A stretch of 64,000 bases of DNA from Neobacillus terrae (lineage in GTDB: Bacteria; Bacillota; Bacilli; Bacillales; Cytobacillaceae): the NCBI RefSeq assembly GCF_011393025.1, contig NZ_JAAOEO010000018.1:1-64000 (forward strand). Direction: 5' to 3'. The notes under the pieces are model-generated. The model did not search any database, had not been told where the DNA came from, and saw only the letters and a program-made list of their open reading frames with translations. This document shows positions 49,015-57,885 of this stretch, piece after piece. The position numbers and the translations under genes are program-made. How positions within the stretch are numbered: the first letter of the stretch is position 1; every line of letters starts with the position of its first letter.

Positions 49015-49752
49015 TTAACTTACAATGGCTAATGCCCGAACCTGTCCGCCTGTAGCTCCCAAATATGGAATAGGTGCCCCGGAAAAAATAAACCGGGATT
49101 TAGGTATTAGATTAATATTAACCAGATTTTCAATAATGGCAATAAAATCATCGCCCTTTAACCCTAAGGATGTAGGTCTTAAAAAGTTCATATGGACTGG
49201 AAGATTCAAAGCGCCCGGTGCGTCCACATTACAGTTATCAATTCCTATAGTCTTTACTTTCTTTTCGCGTAGCCATTCACCCGCATCAATCGATAACCCC
49301 ATATGATTAAACGAGTATTGGTATGGATCCTTATTAATAGACCATCCTGTATGGATAAGGACAATATCTCCAGGCCGTACCGTTGTACCAGATTTCGCTT
49401 CTGCTTCTCTAAGGTCTTTGGCGGTTACGAGTTCCTTAGGCCCGTAACGGAACGATACATCCAGCCATACTGCATCCCCATATCCACATTCCACTGGCAT
49501 TTTATCGATGGTATATTCTGAGTGCGGGTCTCCATGAAAGCATGAATCCATATGTGTTCCTGTATGACCGCAAATAATAATATTTTCATTTTGAAACGAA
49601 ACCAGATCATGTTCATCATAATGATTTGTCCGGTTAAAGGTACGCCAGGCTTCGTGTGTCCGGGTTCCCGGCAAAAAGAAAGGGGTTTTGCCATGTGCGG
49701 AGTGCTGAGGCATTCCCTCAAAAATCGGCATGGTTAAATCAAATATTTTCAT
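49015..49752 (-). CDS. Cyclase-family metal-dependent hydrolase 1
   Basis: The 245-aa protein belongs to the cyclase family (PF04199; kynurenine formamidase, isatin hydrolase and relatives), which hydrolyse amide or lactam/lactone bonds with a binuclear metal site. The signature HTGTHMDSCFHGD is at 63-75. A second conserved segment reads GIDNCNVDAPGALNLPVHMN near 172-190. It differs strongly from the second cyclase at 59375, so the cluster encodes two distinct hydrolases. It lies 45 nt upstream of atoE. Confidence 0.87.
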   Translation of the reverse strand: MKIFDLTMPIFEGMPQHSAHGKTPFFLPGTRTHEAWRTFNRTNHYDEHDLVSFQNENIIICGHTGTHMDSCFHGDPHSEYTIDKMPVECGYGDAVWLDVSFRYGPKELVTAKDLREAEAKSGTTVRPGDIVLIHTGWSINKDPYQYSFNHMGLSIDAGEWLREKKVKTIGIDNCNVDAPGALNLPVHMNFLRPTSLGLKGDDFIAIIENLVNINLIPKSRFIFSGAPIPYLGATGGQVRALAIVS

Positions 49753-49780
49753 TTTTTACTCCTTTCCTGATGGCCAAAGA

Positions 49781-50551
49781 TTAACCCATAAATCTTCCTC
49801 CGTTAACATCCAAAACGGCACCATTCATATATTTTGATTCGTCGGAAGCTAAAAACACGGCTGCGTTTGCTATATCTTCTTTTTCGCCAAGCGTCCTTGA
49901 AGGGATTTCATTGATTACACGCTCCTGCTGTTCTTGGGAGTTTTCTTCATAGAATAATTTGTGCATGCGTTCGCCGCTGATGATGAGGCCAGGTGCAATA
50001 ATATTTACGTTAATTCCAAATGGCCCAACTTCACTGGCAAGTCGTCTGCTGAAGGAAATAACACCTCCTTTAGCTGCAGCATAAGCAACTCCAGTAACAA
50101 GGCTTGAGGTTCTCCCTCCAATGGAAGACATATTAATTATTTTCCCACCGCCATTTTCCTTCATATATTTAACTGCGATCTGTGAGAGCAAGAAAGTTCC
50201 CTTTAAGTTTACGTTAAGGACCTTGTCCCAATCTTCCTCTTCGATATCTTCAAGAACTCGGGGGGTATGTAAACTTCCACCGGCATTATTAACCAGGATA
50301 TCAATTTTTCCAAATCTCTTTACTACTTGGTCTACCATAGCCAATGCATCGGACTTTTTAGATACATCTCCGATAACGTAGTCCACTTCGAATTTTTCCT
50401 TTAACTCCTCGGCCGTTTGTGCTACCAATGTTTCATTTACATCATTCAGTACAATAATGGCTCCTTCTTTTGCCAATCCAACGGCGATTTCTCTTCCAAG
50501 CCCCCCTGCTGAACCGGTAATAAGTGCAACCTTGTTATCGAGTTTTCTCAA
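49781..50551 (-). CDS. Short-chain dehydrogenase/reductase
   Basis: The roughly 256-aa classical SDR shows NAD(P)-binding TGSAGGLG near residues 12-19, NNAGG near 87, catalytic Ser in INMSSIGG, and Y-x-x-x-K in GVAYAAAKGG near 157-161. The acid at the end of strand 2 (VLNDVN) favours NAD. The TTG start at 50551 has AAAGGAG 8 nt upstream; the ATG at 50578 is too far upstream to use it. It lies downstream of the Rieske gene. It would oxidise a secondary alcohol on a ring or chain. Confidence 0.9.
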   Translation of the reverse strand: MRKLDNKVALITGSAGGLGREIAVGLAKEGAIIVLNDVNETLVAQTAEELKEKFEVDYVIGDVSKKSDALAMVDQVVKRFGKIDILVNNAGGSLHTPRVLEDIEEEDWDKVLNVNLKGTFLLSQIAVKYMKENGGGKIINMSSIGGRTSSLVTGVAYAAAKGGVISFSRRLASEVGPFGINVNIIAPGLIISGERMHKLFYEENSQEQQERVINEIPSRTLGEKEDIANAAVFLASDESKYMNGAVLDVNGGRFMG

Positions 50552-50592
50552 CCCGCTCACTCCTTTCCTGTCTTTCATGCAAGAATAAAAGT

Positions 50593-50946
50593 TTATAAAT
50601 GAACAAAAACTTTTCCATCTTCCTCTGTTACTTCATATGTTTTAACACGCACATTGTGAGGATCAAATAAAGAACATCCAGTCCTAATATCAAATTCCCA
50701 GCTGTGCCAAGGGCATTTTAATATCTCTCCGTCTTTTACAAAGTTATATTCACCCGGTTCATTTGCCGTACATGTTCCGTCAAGAGATCCATCTGATAGG
50801 GCTGGTCCTTTATGGGGGCATACATCCCGAAGGGCAAATAATTCACCCTCCTTTGAACGGATAACCACAACTGGTATGCGATCAATTTTTAAGGATTTCA
50901 TTTCTCCTGACTGTAATTCTTCTTCCATACAAACTGGATGCTTCAT
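50593..50946 (-). CDS. Rieske [2Fe-2S] ferredoxin
   Basis: The 117-aa small Rieske protein has both cluster motifs, CPHKG with C43/H45 and CPWHSW with C78/H81, separated by a longer than usual insertion (SLDGTCTANEPGEYNF). It resembles the ferredoxin components of ring-hydroxylating dioxygenases and the N-terminal domain of oxygenase alpha subunits. No oxygenase or ferredoxin reductase gene is in the cluster, so its electron acceptor is unknown. It is embedded in the operon between the amidohydrolase and SDR genes. Confidence 0.9.
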   Translation of the reverse strand: MKHPVCMEEELQSGEMKSLKIDRIPVVVIRSKEGELFALRDVCPHKGPALSDGSLDGTCTANEPGEYNFVKDGEILKCPWHSWEFDIRTGCSLFDPHNVRVKTYEVTEEDGKVFVHL

Positions 50947-50970
50947 CTACTGTCTCTCCTTCCTTTGGTT

Positions 50971-52056
50971 TTAAAGCTTATACAAATCAGCTGCATTATT
51001 ATAAAGGATTTTTTCCTTTAAGCTCTGAGGAATTTTTGGTGGCAATGTGCGCTTTGGCGAATCAAAATCCCAGTGAGGATAATCACTGGAGAACATAAGC
51101 ATATCCTCAGAACCCATCATGTCCACAATTGATAAGAAATGCTCAGAAGAAATATCATTCCATGGCTGAGTACTGAATTTCATATTGTCTCTGAAATAAT
51201 CGCTTGGCATCCGTTTTACCCATGGAGTTTCCTGTCTGAGCGCTTTATAAGCTGAATCCATCCGGTTCATCATAAATGGCACCCATTCAAACCCACCTTC
51301 AATAAAACCAACCTTTAAGTTCGGGAATTTATCAAACACTCCGTTTGTAATTAAACTGATGACTTGTGTCATATAAGCCTGCGGGTGGGCAGAACGCCAG
51401 GCGACATAATATCGGAGAAAATCACCTCCTGAAACAGATATATCTGCGGACAGGTGCATTCCGATTGCAAGACCCATTCGGTTCGCTGCTTCAAAAATTG
51501 GATGGTAGTAAGGATCCCCCCAGGCAAAGTTGCCAACGGACAACATGACTTGTACCATTTGCGGGTGTGAGCCTACTCTTTCAATCTCTCTTACCGCTGC
51601 CACTGGATCACGAGGGATAGTGATTGATCCTAACAATCTCTTATCCCGGTTCAGGAATTTTTCAATAGTGTAATCGTTGTAAGCAGATGCCCTTGCCGCA
51701 GCAAACTCGAACCAACCTGTCGCAACTGTACATTCATGAAACCATCCGCCGAGGACGGCGTAGGTCATATCATTTTCATCAAGCAATTGTTTTTGTAAAA
51801 GTTCAAAGCTTGAGCCTGGAGGACCAGCTTCCGGGAACGCATCATTCCTGTGCTTTGTCCCCTGCCTTACCTGATGGAAAGGCGTGGTTTTAATTGGCTT
51901 CCATTCATAATCAGTAATATAGCGCTTCCAATGATCCGATAAATAAGGAACCAGATCATGGAGAGACGAAAGTTCATGATGGACGTCTGTGTCGATTACT
52001 TTTAATTTTTGCTTTAATATTAGCTGATTTGCTTCAAGTGTTTGCTCGGTGCCCAT
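50971..52056 (-). CDS. Amidohydrolase-2 family protein (ACMSD-like decarboxylase/hydrolase)
   Basis: The 361-aa TIM-barrel metal enzyme of the amidohydrolase-2 family has KVIDTDVHHELSS near 19-31 (metal-binding D-x-H variant), a metal His in GLAIGMHLSAD near 198, FIEGGFEWVPFMMNRMD near 257-273 and SSDYPHWDFD near 318-327 with the catalytic Asp. Relatives decarboxylate amino-carboxymuconate semialdehyde or resorcylate, or hydrolyse cyclic compounds. The close neighbours of this sequence type occur with Rieske and SDR genes in aromatic and terpenoid catabolism. It overlaps no gene and lies 24 nt upstream of the Rieske gene. Confidence 0.85.
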   Translation of the reverse strand: MGTEQTLEANQLILKQKLKVIDTDVHHELSSLHDLVPYLSDHWKRYITDYEWKPIKTTPFHQVRQGTKHRNDAFPEAGPPGSSFELLQKQLLDENDMTYAVLGGWFHECTVATGWFEFAAARASAYNDYTIEKFLNRDKRLLGSITIPRDPVAAVREIERVGSHPQMVQVMLSVGNFAWGDPYYHPIFEAANRMGLAIGMHLSADISVSGGDFLRYYVAWRSAHPQAYMTQVISLITNGVFDKFPNLKVGFIEGGFEWVPFMMNRMDSAYKALRQETPWVKRMPSDYFRDNMKFSTQPWNDISSEHFLSIVDMMGSEDMLMFSSDYPHWDFDSPKRTLPPKIPQSLKEKILYNNAADLYKL

Positions 52057-52082
52057 ACTTTTTCCTCCTTTAAAAATACCAT

Positions 52083-53144
52083 CTATAAACGTGTGACTTC
52101 GCTCGGGGCCAGACCACTTAAGCCTAACTGTTCTGCCATTTTATTTAAACTTGCCAGGGTATCCTCTTCTATATGGATTCCTTTTTCTTTGTTTCTTTTC
52201 TCTTTAAGGAATTCAATTTCACCAGGAAGGTAAATTTCTGAGACTCCCTGAGCTTTTTTAGAATTTTTTATAAAAGAAACCAGCTGGTTGATATTTTCAT
52301 AGTAAAGTTCCAAAGGAATAAGCTTTTTAATATCGATGGCAAGCATAAAGTGAGAGATGGATTGTTTTTGATTCACATCATACATAGAAGGAATCATTTT
52401 GGAAAAAGCCCCTCCTGTTAGAACTCCGGTCAGGATCTCGATCATTAATGCAAGGCCAAATCCCTTCGGGCCGCCAACTGATGATAGGAATCCTCCGTTT
52501 ATAACCTCATCAGGTTTTGTTGTAGGCAGCCCTTTTGCATTTACTCCCCAACCTTCAGGAATAGCTTCTCTTTTTTCCTTCGCATAAAGTACTTTTCCAA
52601 AGGATGTATTACTCATCGCCATGTCTGCTACAATTGGAAACTCAGTCCGTGTTGGAGCTGCAATTGAAATTGGGTTATTTCCGATTACTTTTTCTGCACC
52701 CCCAATGGCAGGCATTAAAGGAACTACATTGCTTAATACAATGCCGATCATGTCTTTTTTGGCAGCCATTAAGGAATAAAATGCTGTGATTCCAAAGTGG
52801 TTGCTGTTTTTTACAGCTACAAGCCCTACACCTGACTCCTCGGCCTTTTCAATCGCCTTTTCCATTGCCAAATATCCTGCAACCTGCCCTGAAGAGTACC
52901 CTGCATCCATTAGGGCCAGTGCGCCGTTGTCTGTTTCATAAGAAATATTAGCTTTGGTTTCAATAAGTCCTTTTTGCATGCGTTCCACATAAATGGGAAG
53001 CCTCATAAAACCATGGCTGTGAATTTCTCTTAAGTCAGCCTCCATAAGTGCCTCAGTAATAATCTCTGCTTCATTCTCCGGCATGCCAAGTTTAGTAAAA
53101 CATTTATTCGAAAAATCTTTTATTTTCTCTGCTTCGATTATCAT
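52083..53144 (-). CDS. Malate/lactate dehydrogenase-like oxidoreductase (Ldh2 family)
   Basis: The 353-aa NAD(P)-dependent enzyme of the Ldh_2/YlbC/ComC family has the helical N-terminal LREIHSHGFMRLPIYVERM with catalytic H, VKNSNHFGITAFYS near 108-121, NPISIAAPT near 156-164, and GPKGFGLALMIEILTGVLTG near 224-243. Family members reduce 2-oxo acids such as sulfolactate, ureidoglycolate or delta1-piperideine-2-carboxylate. It lies in the operon between the FAH-type enzyme and the amidohydrolase, consistent with handling a 2-oxo or 2-hydroxy acid made from a ring product. Confidence 0.9.
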   Translation of the reverse strand: MIIEAEKIKDFSNKCFTKLGMPENEAEIITEALMEADLREIHSHGFMRLPIYVERMQKGLIETKANISYETDNGALALMDAGYSSGQVAGYLAMEKAIEKAEESGVGLVAVKNSNHFGITAFYSLMAAKKDMIGIVLSNVVPLMPAIGGAEKVIGNNPISIAAPTRTEFPIVADMAMSNTSFGKVLYAKEKREAIPEGWGVNAKGLPTTKPDEVINGGFLSSVGGPKGFGLALMIEILTGVLTGGAFSKMIPSMYDVNQKQSISHFMLAIDIKKLIPLELYYENINQLVSFIKNSKKAQGVSEIYLPGEIEFLKEKRNKEKGIHIEEDTLASLNKMAEQLGLSGLAPSEVTRL

Positions 53145-53218
53145 GAAAATAGCCTCCCGGATATCTAGTATTCTATGAAAAATATTTTGTTATCATTTAG
53201 GGTAATGTAGATATAGTG

Positions 53219-53980
53219 TTAATTAGCGATAACATAGTTTGTTAAAGTACCGATTCCTTCAATCTCCAGCTTTATTTCATCACCCGACTTCAATGGACCA
53301 ACACCAGAAGGCGTACCAGTGATAATGATATCCCCTGGTTCCAGTGTCATAACTTCTGTTACTGTTTCAATCAAGCTTTCAACGTCATGGATTAAATCAT
53401 TTGTATTGGAGTGCTGACGGACTTCACCGTTTATGCTCAGTTTGATTTCTAAATTGTTAGGATTTAAATCGGTTTCAATAACCGGGCCTAATGGTTTATA
53501 TGTAGAAAATGATTTTGCTCTTGTAAACTGTCCATCTTTCTTTTGTAGATCACGGTCAGAAACATCATTGCAGCATGTATAGCCGATTACATAAGATAAT
53601 GCATCCTCTTTGCTAACCTTATTGGCAGTTTTGCCAATTACGACTGCTAACTCCGCTTCATAATCAATACGGTGGTCCAGATAAGGAAGGAAGACCTCTT
53701 CTCCTTCTCCGACAACAGCACTTGGGGATACCATGAAAATCATTGGCTCTTCTGGAAGAGGCTTTCCGCTTTCTTCAGCATGCAATGCATAGTTCAATCC
53801 AATTGCAATAATCTTTCCTGGTTTTACAGGAGGAAGCAGCTTAACTTCACATAAAGGAAACACGGTATCTGTCTTTTTTGCTTCTCCATTTAAAAAGTCA
53901 CCATCCAATTGATGTACCTGGTCACCATCCAAAACACCATACTTCACTTCATCATTAGTTGAGAATCGTACGTATTTCAT
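53219..53980 (-). CDS. Fumarylacetoacetate hydrolase-family protein
   Basis: The 253-aa FAH-fold enzyme has a short N-terminal domain and the catalytic domain from KIIAIGLNYALHAEE near 57. Metal ligands are in DYEAELAVVIG near 107-117, and DVSDRDLQ near 137-144 contains the conserved catalytic segment. The end reads TGTPSGVGPLKSGDEIKLE. Such enzymes hydrolyse C-C bonds of acylpyruvates or isomerise or decarboxylate homoprotocatechuate products. It is the first structural gene after the GntR regulator. Confidence 0.92.
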   Translation of the reverse strand: MKYVRFSTNDEVKYGVLDGDQVHQLDGDFLNGEAKKTDTVFPLCEVKLLPPVKPGKIIAIGLNYALHAEESGKPLPEEPMIFMVSPSAVVGEGEEVFLPYLDHRIDYEAELAVVIGKTANKVSKEDALSYVIGYTCCNDVSDRDLQKKDGQFTRAKSFSTYKPLGPVIETDLNPNNLEIKLSINGEVRQHSNTNDLIHDVESLIETVTEVMTLEPGDIIITGTPSGVGPLKSGDEIKLEIEGIGTLTNYVIAN

Positions 53981-54013
53981 TTTTTCAGCCTCCTGTTTGT
54001 AAAAGATTTTAAC

Positions 54014-54697
54014 TTATTTATTTTCTTCGATAAGCCCATTCAGTCTGTTATAAAAATCCCATTGTTTTACTCTAAGGATCTCTTTTCCTGCTCTCGCCTT
54101 GTGCCTGATCATCGAGTTTTCTGCCAACATACCGTCCTTGTTTGTCAGTGCGGAATAAATTTCCTCATGCTCCTGCATTGAGAGTTTGATATGGCTATCA
54201 TTTTCTTTAAACAGTGATGGATATCGATTTGTGTTGCTCCATAAATCCTTAATTGTACGGAAAAGCAGCTGATTATCGCATTCTGAATAAATTTTTAAAT
54301 GGAATTCAATATTCAACTCTTCAAAACGCTCATATTTCTTATTTTTAAAAGCAACTCGTGAATCATCAAGTATTTCACGAAGTTCTTTCAGAGTCTCTTT
54401 CGTAAGAGCCTCTGCAGCCAGCCTTGTTGCAAGCCCTTCCAATTCAACCCGCAGTTCAAATATTTCTTGGATATCTTTCAAAGAAAGTGTGCTGACAATA
54501 GCTCCGGTATGTGGCTTAAACTCAATTAACTTCTCGGCTTCCAGTTGGTTCATAGCTTCCCTAATAGGGATTTCGCTACTCTCGAACCGTTTCGCCAGCC
54601 GGCTGATCACCAGTTTTTCGCCAAATTCATACTGACCATTTAGTATTTCTTCTCTAAGCTTTTGATAGATTAATAATTTTTTTGTTTTATATTGCAA
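54014..54697 (-). CDS. GntR-family regulator, FCD subfamily
   Basis: The 227-aa regulator has a winged HTH at residues 5-70 (YQKLREEILNGQYEFGEKLV, ESSEIPIREAMNQLEAEKLI) and an FCD effector domain at 75-215. The metal/ligand residues are in the D-x3-R...H...H pattern, with FEELNIEFHLKIY and QEHEEIYSAL. The start is TTG with AGGAGGGG 6 nt upstream. It is the promoter-proximal gene of the atoE operon and lies beside a perfect palindrome that is probably its operator. It should sense a pathway acid. Confidence 0.92.
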   Translation of the reverse strand: MQYKTKKLLIYQKLREEILNGQYEFGEKLVISRLAKRFESSEIPIREAMNQLEAEKLIEFKPHTGAIVSTLSLKDIQEIFELRVELEGLATRLAAEALTKETLKELREILDDSRVAFKNKKYERFEELNIEFHLKIYSECDNQLLFRTIKDLWSNTNRYPSLFKENDSHIKLSMQEHEEIYSALTNKDGMLAENSMIRHKARAGKEILRVKQWDFYNRLNGLIEENK

Positions 54698-54726
54698 TAA
54701 AGACCCCTCCTACCGTAATCGCTTTC

Positions 54727-54770
54727 ATCCTATATCATATATGATATAGGATTGGTAGATAGATGGTCAA
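54727..54770 (-). promoter_or_regulatory. 26-bp perfect palindrome over the GntR promoter
   Basis: Positions 54727-54752 form a perfect 26-bp palindrome (half-site ATCCTATATCATA). On the minus strand TTGACC (54765-54770) and TATATC (54743-54748) are 16 nt apart, so the palindrome covers the -10 box. This is the layout of autorepression by the adjacent GntR/FCD protein. Confidence 0.8.
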
Positions 54771-54848
54771 CTGAATATTCTTAATTTAATAAAAAGAATA
54801 TACAAAGGGAATTGGAATTGTCATTTCAATTCCCTATTTAAAGATAAA

Positions 54849-55577
54849 TTACAAGAAATCGCTTCCTTCAAACCATGCAGGTATGCCAGCTGTTAGTAAG
54901 CCTACAAGGGAAATTTCTGCTATTTCTTCATCGGTTGCCCCAAAATTTCTAGCTCCCTTTACGTGAAGTGCGACCCCTTCTTTATATCTTTCACAGACAT
55001 TAATACCTACCAGTAATAGTTCTTTAAGCTTCCTTGAAACTGCCTGCTCCTTTAATACTATCTTTCTTAAGCTGCAGTACTGGATTAAGACATCAGGGTT
55101 ATGCTTACCAAGTAAGTTTAACCATTCGGGCACTGCACCTGATCCATCCCTGAAAAAATTGAGGCATTCTTCCACTGAAGTAAAGCCTTTCTCCTCATGG
55201 ACAGGTTCGATTGAGTACTGGCCTTTCAAATCATTCAGGGCATAGCTAATCGCCTTAATCCCAGTCATCCATGCTGGAATTCCCCTCGAAATAATACAGG
55301 TGGAAATGATTTCGATGATTTCTTCTACGGTTGCTCCCGCATCGATGGCGCCTTTTGTGTGATACAGCATACTTCTCTCATATCTTCTTGCTGCATTGAC
55401 GCCGACAAGGATCAATTCTTTATCCTTCTGCTTCATTTTTCCCTTAACCAGAATTTCATTTCTTAAGGCTGTATAATGGTCCAACGCTGTCGGGGAAAAT
55501 TGATGCATTTTACTAGCCCACTCAGGGACCTGTCCATATACCTTTTCAAAATACTCTAAACCATTGAATTCAGCCAT
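54849..55577 (-). CDS. Double carboxymuconolactone-decarboxylase-domain protein
   Basis: The roughly 242-aa protein contains two tandem CMD/AhpD-like domains: domain 1 at about 30-110 (KELILVGVNAARRYERSMLY, HTKGAIDAGATVEEIIEI) and domain 2 at 150-235 (LKELLLVGINVCERYKEGVA, HVKGARNFGATDEEIAEIS). Neither has the redox CxxC of AhpD, so a peroxidase role is unlikely; the His of each helix is kept. In ketoadipate pathways the single-domain form decarboxylates carboxymuconolactone. The last gene of the CoA-transferase operon. Confidence 0.85.
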   Translation of the reverse strand: MAEFNGLEYFEKVYGQVPEWASKMHQFSPTALDHYTALRNEILVKGKMKQKDKELILVGVNAARRYERSMLYHTKGAIDAGATVEEIIEIISTCIISRGIPAWMTGIKAISYALNDLKGQYSIEPVHEEKGFTSVEECLNFFRDGSGAVPEWLNLLGKHNPDVLIQYCSLRKIVLKEQAVSRKLKELLLVGINVCERYKEGVALHVKGARNFGATDEEIAEISLVGLLTAGIPAWFEGSDFL

Positions 55578-55598
55578 GCTCATTATCCGCCTTTCTTT

Positions 55599-56660
55599 TT
55601 AAGGTATTAAAATGACCTTAACGCCTTGTTTATTGATCCCTGTTTCAAATCCTTCTAAGGCTTTCTCTATCGAGAATGTATGGGATACTAGTTTTCGGTA
55701 AGGATACTTGCCGGAAGAAGCCATAGAAATGGCCCTGTTCAAGGTTTTTTCCGTCACCCCATATACTCCCTTAACTGTCACCTCGCCGCGAACTATTTCA
55801 TTCGATGGGAGGGTTGTTTCTTTTGCAGAGATACCCACAAGCAAGAGTTCGCCCCCTTTTGAGCACATGCGTACTCCGGAAACCATCGACTGATGGAACC
55901 CGCTTGTTTCAAAAACATGGTCAACTCCCTGGGAATTCGTTAAAGCTGAAATGGCTTCCACTTCGTTTACCTTATCAGCGATTACAATGTCTGTAGCCCC
56001 TAATTCTTTAGCCAGTTCAAGTCTTTCCTTGTCAGCTGCAAGCCCAGTTACAATAAGCTTTTTTAATCCATAGTTTGATAGGGATGCAACAAGTGAAAGA
56101 CCGATTGGGCCAGGGCCAATAACAACAGCTGTACCGCCTGGAAGGACGGAAGCCCGCTCCAAAGCTCTTACACCAATTCCAATGGCCTCCAGCATAGCGG
56201 CAACCTCAATTGGTAATTCCTCAGGAATTGGCAAAATATTTTTATAATAAATGGCTGCATATTCTGCCATCCCACCGTCCTGGCGGAAGCCATACTGGAG
56301 AGATTTTGCAGGCACTTTGTCCATTGCTCCCTTGCCATGGTCACAAAGATTTGTATTTCCCTTTTGGCAGCTTGCACATTCACCGCAAGGCACATAAGGG
56401 TTAATTAACACACGCTGTTTTACCAAATGCTCGTGTTCCTGATTTCCAACTTCAACAACTCTGCCGGCAAACTCGTGCCCAAGGACAACAGGAACGTTAA
56501 CCCATTCATACGCATTCATTCCGTGATACATATGTAAATCACTGCCACAAATACTTGCACCTTCCACCTTAACAAGGACCTGATTTTTTTTAAATTTCGG
56601 AATTTCAACTTCCATTATTTCCACACCTTGTCCCCGGTGGGATTTTACTACTGCTTTCAT
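55599..56660 (-). CDS. Zinc-dependent medium-chain alcohol dehydrogenase
   Basis: The roughly 353-aa MDR enzyme has catalytic zinc ligands in ASICGSDLHMYHG (Cys near 38) and VVLGHEFAGRVVEVG, and the structural zinc loop CGECASCQKGNTNLC near 94-108. Its Rossmann motif is VVIGPGPIGLSLVASL near 168. It groups with the threonine/sorbitol dehydrogenase-like members. The ATG at 56660 has GGAGAG 6 nt upstream; the longer frame overlaps the thiolase gene. It would oxidise a hydroxy intermediate feeding the CoA steps. Confidence 0.92.
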   Translation of the reverse strand: MKAVVKSHRGQGVEIMEVEIPKFKKNQVLVKVEGASICGSDLHMYHGMNAYEWVNVPVVLGHEFAGRVVEVGNQEHEHLVKQRVLINPYVPCGECASCQKGNTNLCDHGKGAMDKVPAKSLQYGFRQDGGMAEYAAIYYKNILPIPEELPIEVAAMLEAIGIGVRALERASVLPGGTAVVIGPGPIGLSLVASLSNYGLKKLIVTGLAADKERLELAKELGATDIVIADKVNEVEAISALTNSQGVDHVFETSGFHQSMVSGVRMCSKGGELLLVGISAKETTLPSNEIVRGEVTVKGVYGVTEKTLNRAISMASSGKYPYRKLVSHTFSIEKALEGFETGINKQGVKVILIP

Positions 56661-56682
56661 GGATTTCTCTCCAATCTGCCTT

Positions 56683-57885
56683 TTATTGTGCGCCTGCAAG
56701 TTTAAAAACTGTAGCAATTCCCTGACCGCCTGCAATACAAAGTGTTGCAAGTCCCCATTCCTGCTTTTTCTTTTTCATCGCATGAAGTAAAGATACACAG
56801 ATACGGGCACCACTGTTTCCAATCGGATGGCCCAATGCAATTGCACCTCCATTTACATTCACTTTTTCCATTGGTAGGTCCAGTTCTTTAATAACAGCCA
56901 GGGCTTGTGCGGCGAAGGCCTCGTTTAGTTCAAACAATCCGATATCTTCAATATTTATGCCCGCCAATTTTATAGCCTTTTGACTTGCCTCAACAGGGCC
57001 AATGCCCATTCTGTCCGGCTCCACTCCCGATACACCGAGTGCAATAATTTCAGCTAAAGGTTTCAGATTGTATTTTTTCACTACATCTTCTGAAACAATT
57101 AAAAGTAAGGAGGCTCCATCATTTAAACCGGATGCATTTCCGGCAGTCACCGTTCCGTCCACTTTAAAAGCAGGTTTTAGAGCAGCAAGCTTTTCTAAAT
57201 CCGTGTTCCGAGGGTGTTCATCCACTAAGAAAGAAAAGGGATCACCTTTTCTTCTTGGAATCTTAACAGGGATGATTTCATCCTGAAAGCGTCCTTTCTC
57301 TATTGCCCGGAGAGCTTTTGTCTGGCTTTCGAGAGCAAAACGATCTTGTTCTTCCCTTGAGATCGAGTACTCTTCTGCTAGATTTTCAGCTGTTACTCCC
57401 ATGACAAGCCTTCCATAATCTTCTATCGGCTGAGATCCTGGCTGGCTTTCTTTATTAGGGTCAAATAGTTCTGCATTTCCTGAAAGATAACCATAACGCG
57501 CTTGTCTCATATAATACGGCGCAGTGCTCATGCTTTCGACTCCTCCGGCAATGATGGCGTCTGAAGTCCCTAGCTTAATCGACATAAAAGCATTATGGAT
57601 CGCCTGCATTCCCGATCCGCACTGGCGGTTAACAGTGTAACCAGGTACAGTAATAGGATACTTGGATTTCAACAAAGCTTTTCTGGCTATGTTCGCATGG
57701 TCCTGGCTTTGTTTGGCCTGGCCGATAATTACTTCATCGATTTCTTTAAGAGGCACAAGATTCTTCTTTTCCAGGCTTTGAAACAATGGAAAAAGCAGGT
57801 CGTCCGGCTCTACATCTTTCAAACTTCCCCCAAGCTTTCCCACTGCTGTACGCTCTGCACTCACGACAAATACCTTATTTTCCAT
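56683..57885 (-). CDS. Acetyl-CoA C-acyltransferase (thiolase)
   Basis: The 400-aa thiolase has nucleophile Cys89 in VNRQCGSGMQAIHNA, GGAIALGHPIGNSGARICVSL with the catalytic His near 350 and CIAGGQGIA with the second Cys near 385. It cleaves 3-oxoacyl-CoA with CoA, giving acetyl-CoA plus a shortened acyl-CoA. It abuts the CoA-transferase beta gene with a one-base overlap, forming a degradative 3-oxoacid module. The length is normal. Confidence 0.95.
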   Translation of the reverse strand: MENKVFVVSAERTAVGKLGGSLKDVEPDDLLFPLFQSLEKKNLVPLKEIDEVIIGQAKQSQDHANIARKALLKSKYPITVPGYTVNRQCGSGMQAIHNAFMSIKLGTSDAIIAGGVESMSTAPYYMRQARYGYLSGNAELFDPNKESQPGSQPIEDYGRLVMGVTAENLAEEYSISREEQDRFALESQTKALRAIEKGRFQDEIIPVKIPRRKGDPFSFLVDEHPRNTDLEKLAALKPAFKVDGTVTAGNASGLNDGASLLLIVSEDVVKKYNLKPLAEIIALGVSGVEPDRMGIGPVEASQKAIKLAGINIEDIGLFELNEAFAAQALAVIKELDLPMEKVNVNGGAIALGHPIGNSGARICVSLLHAMKKKKQEWGLATLCIAGGQGIATVFKLAGAQ

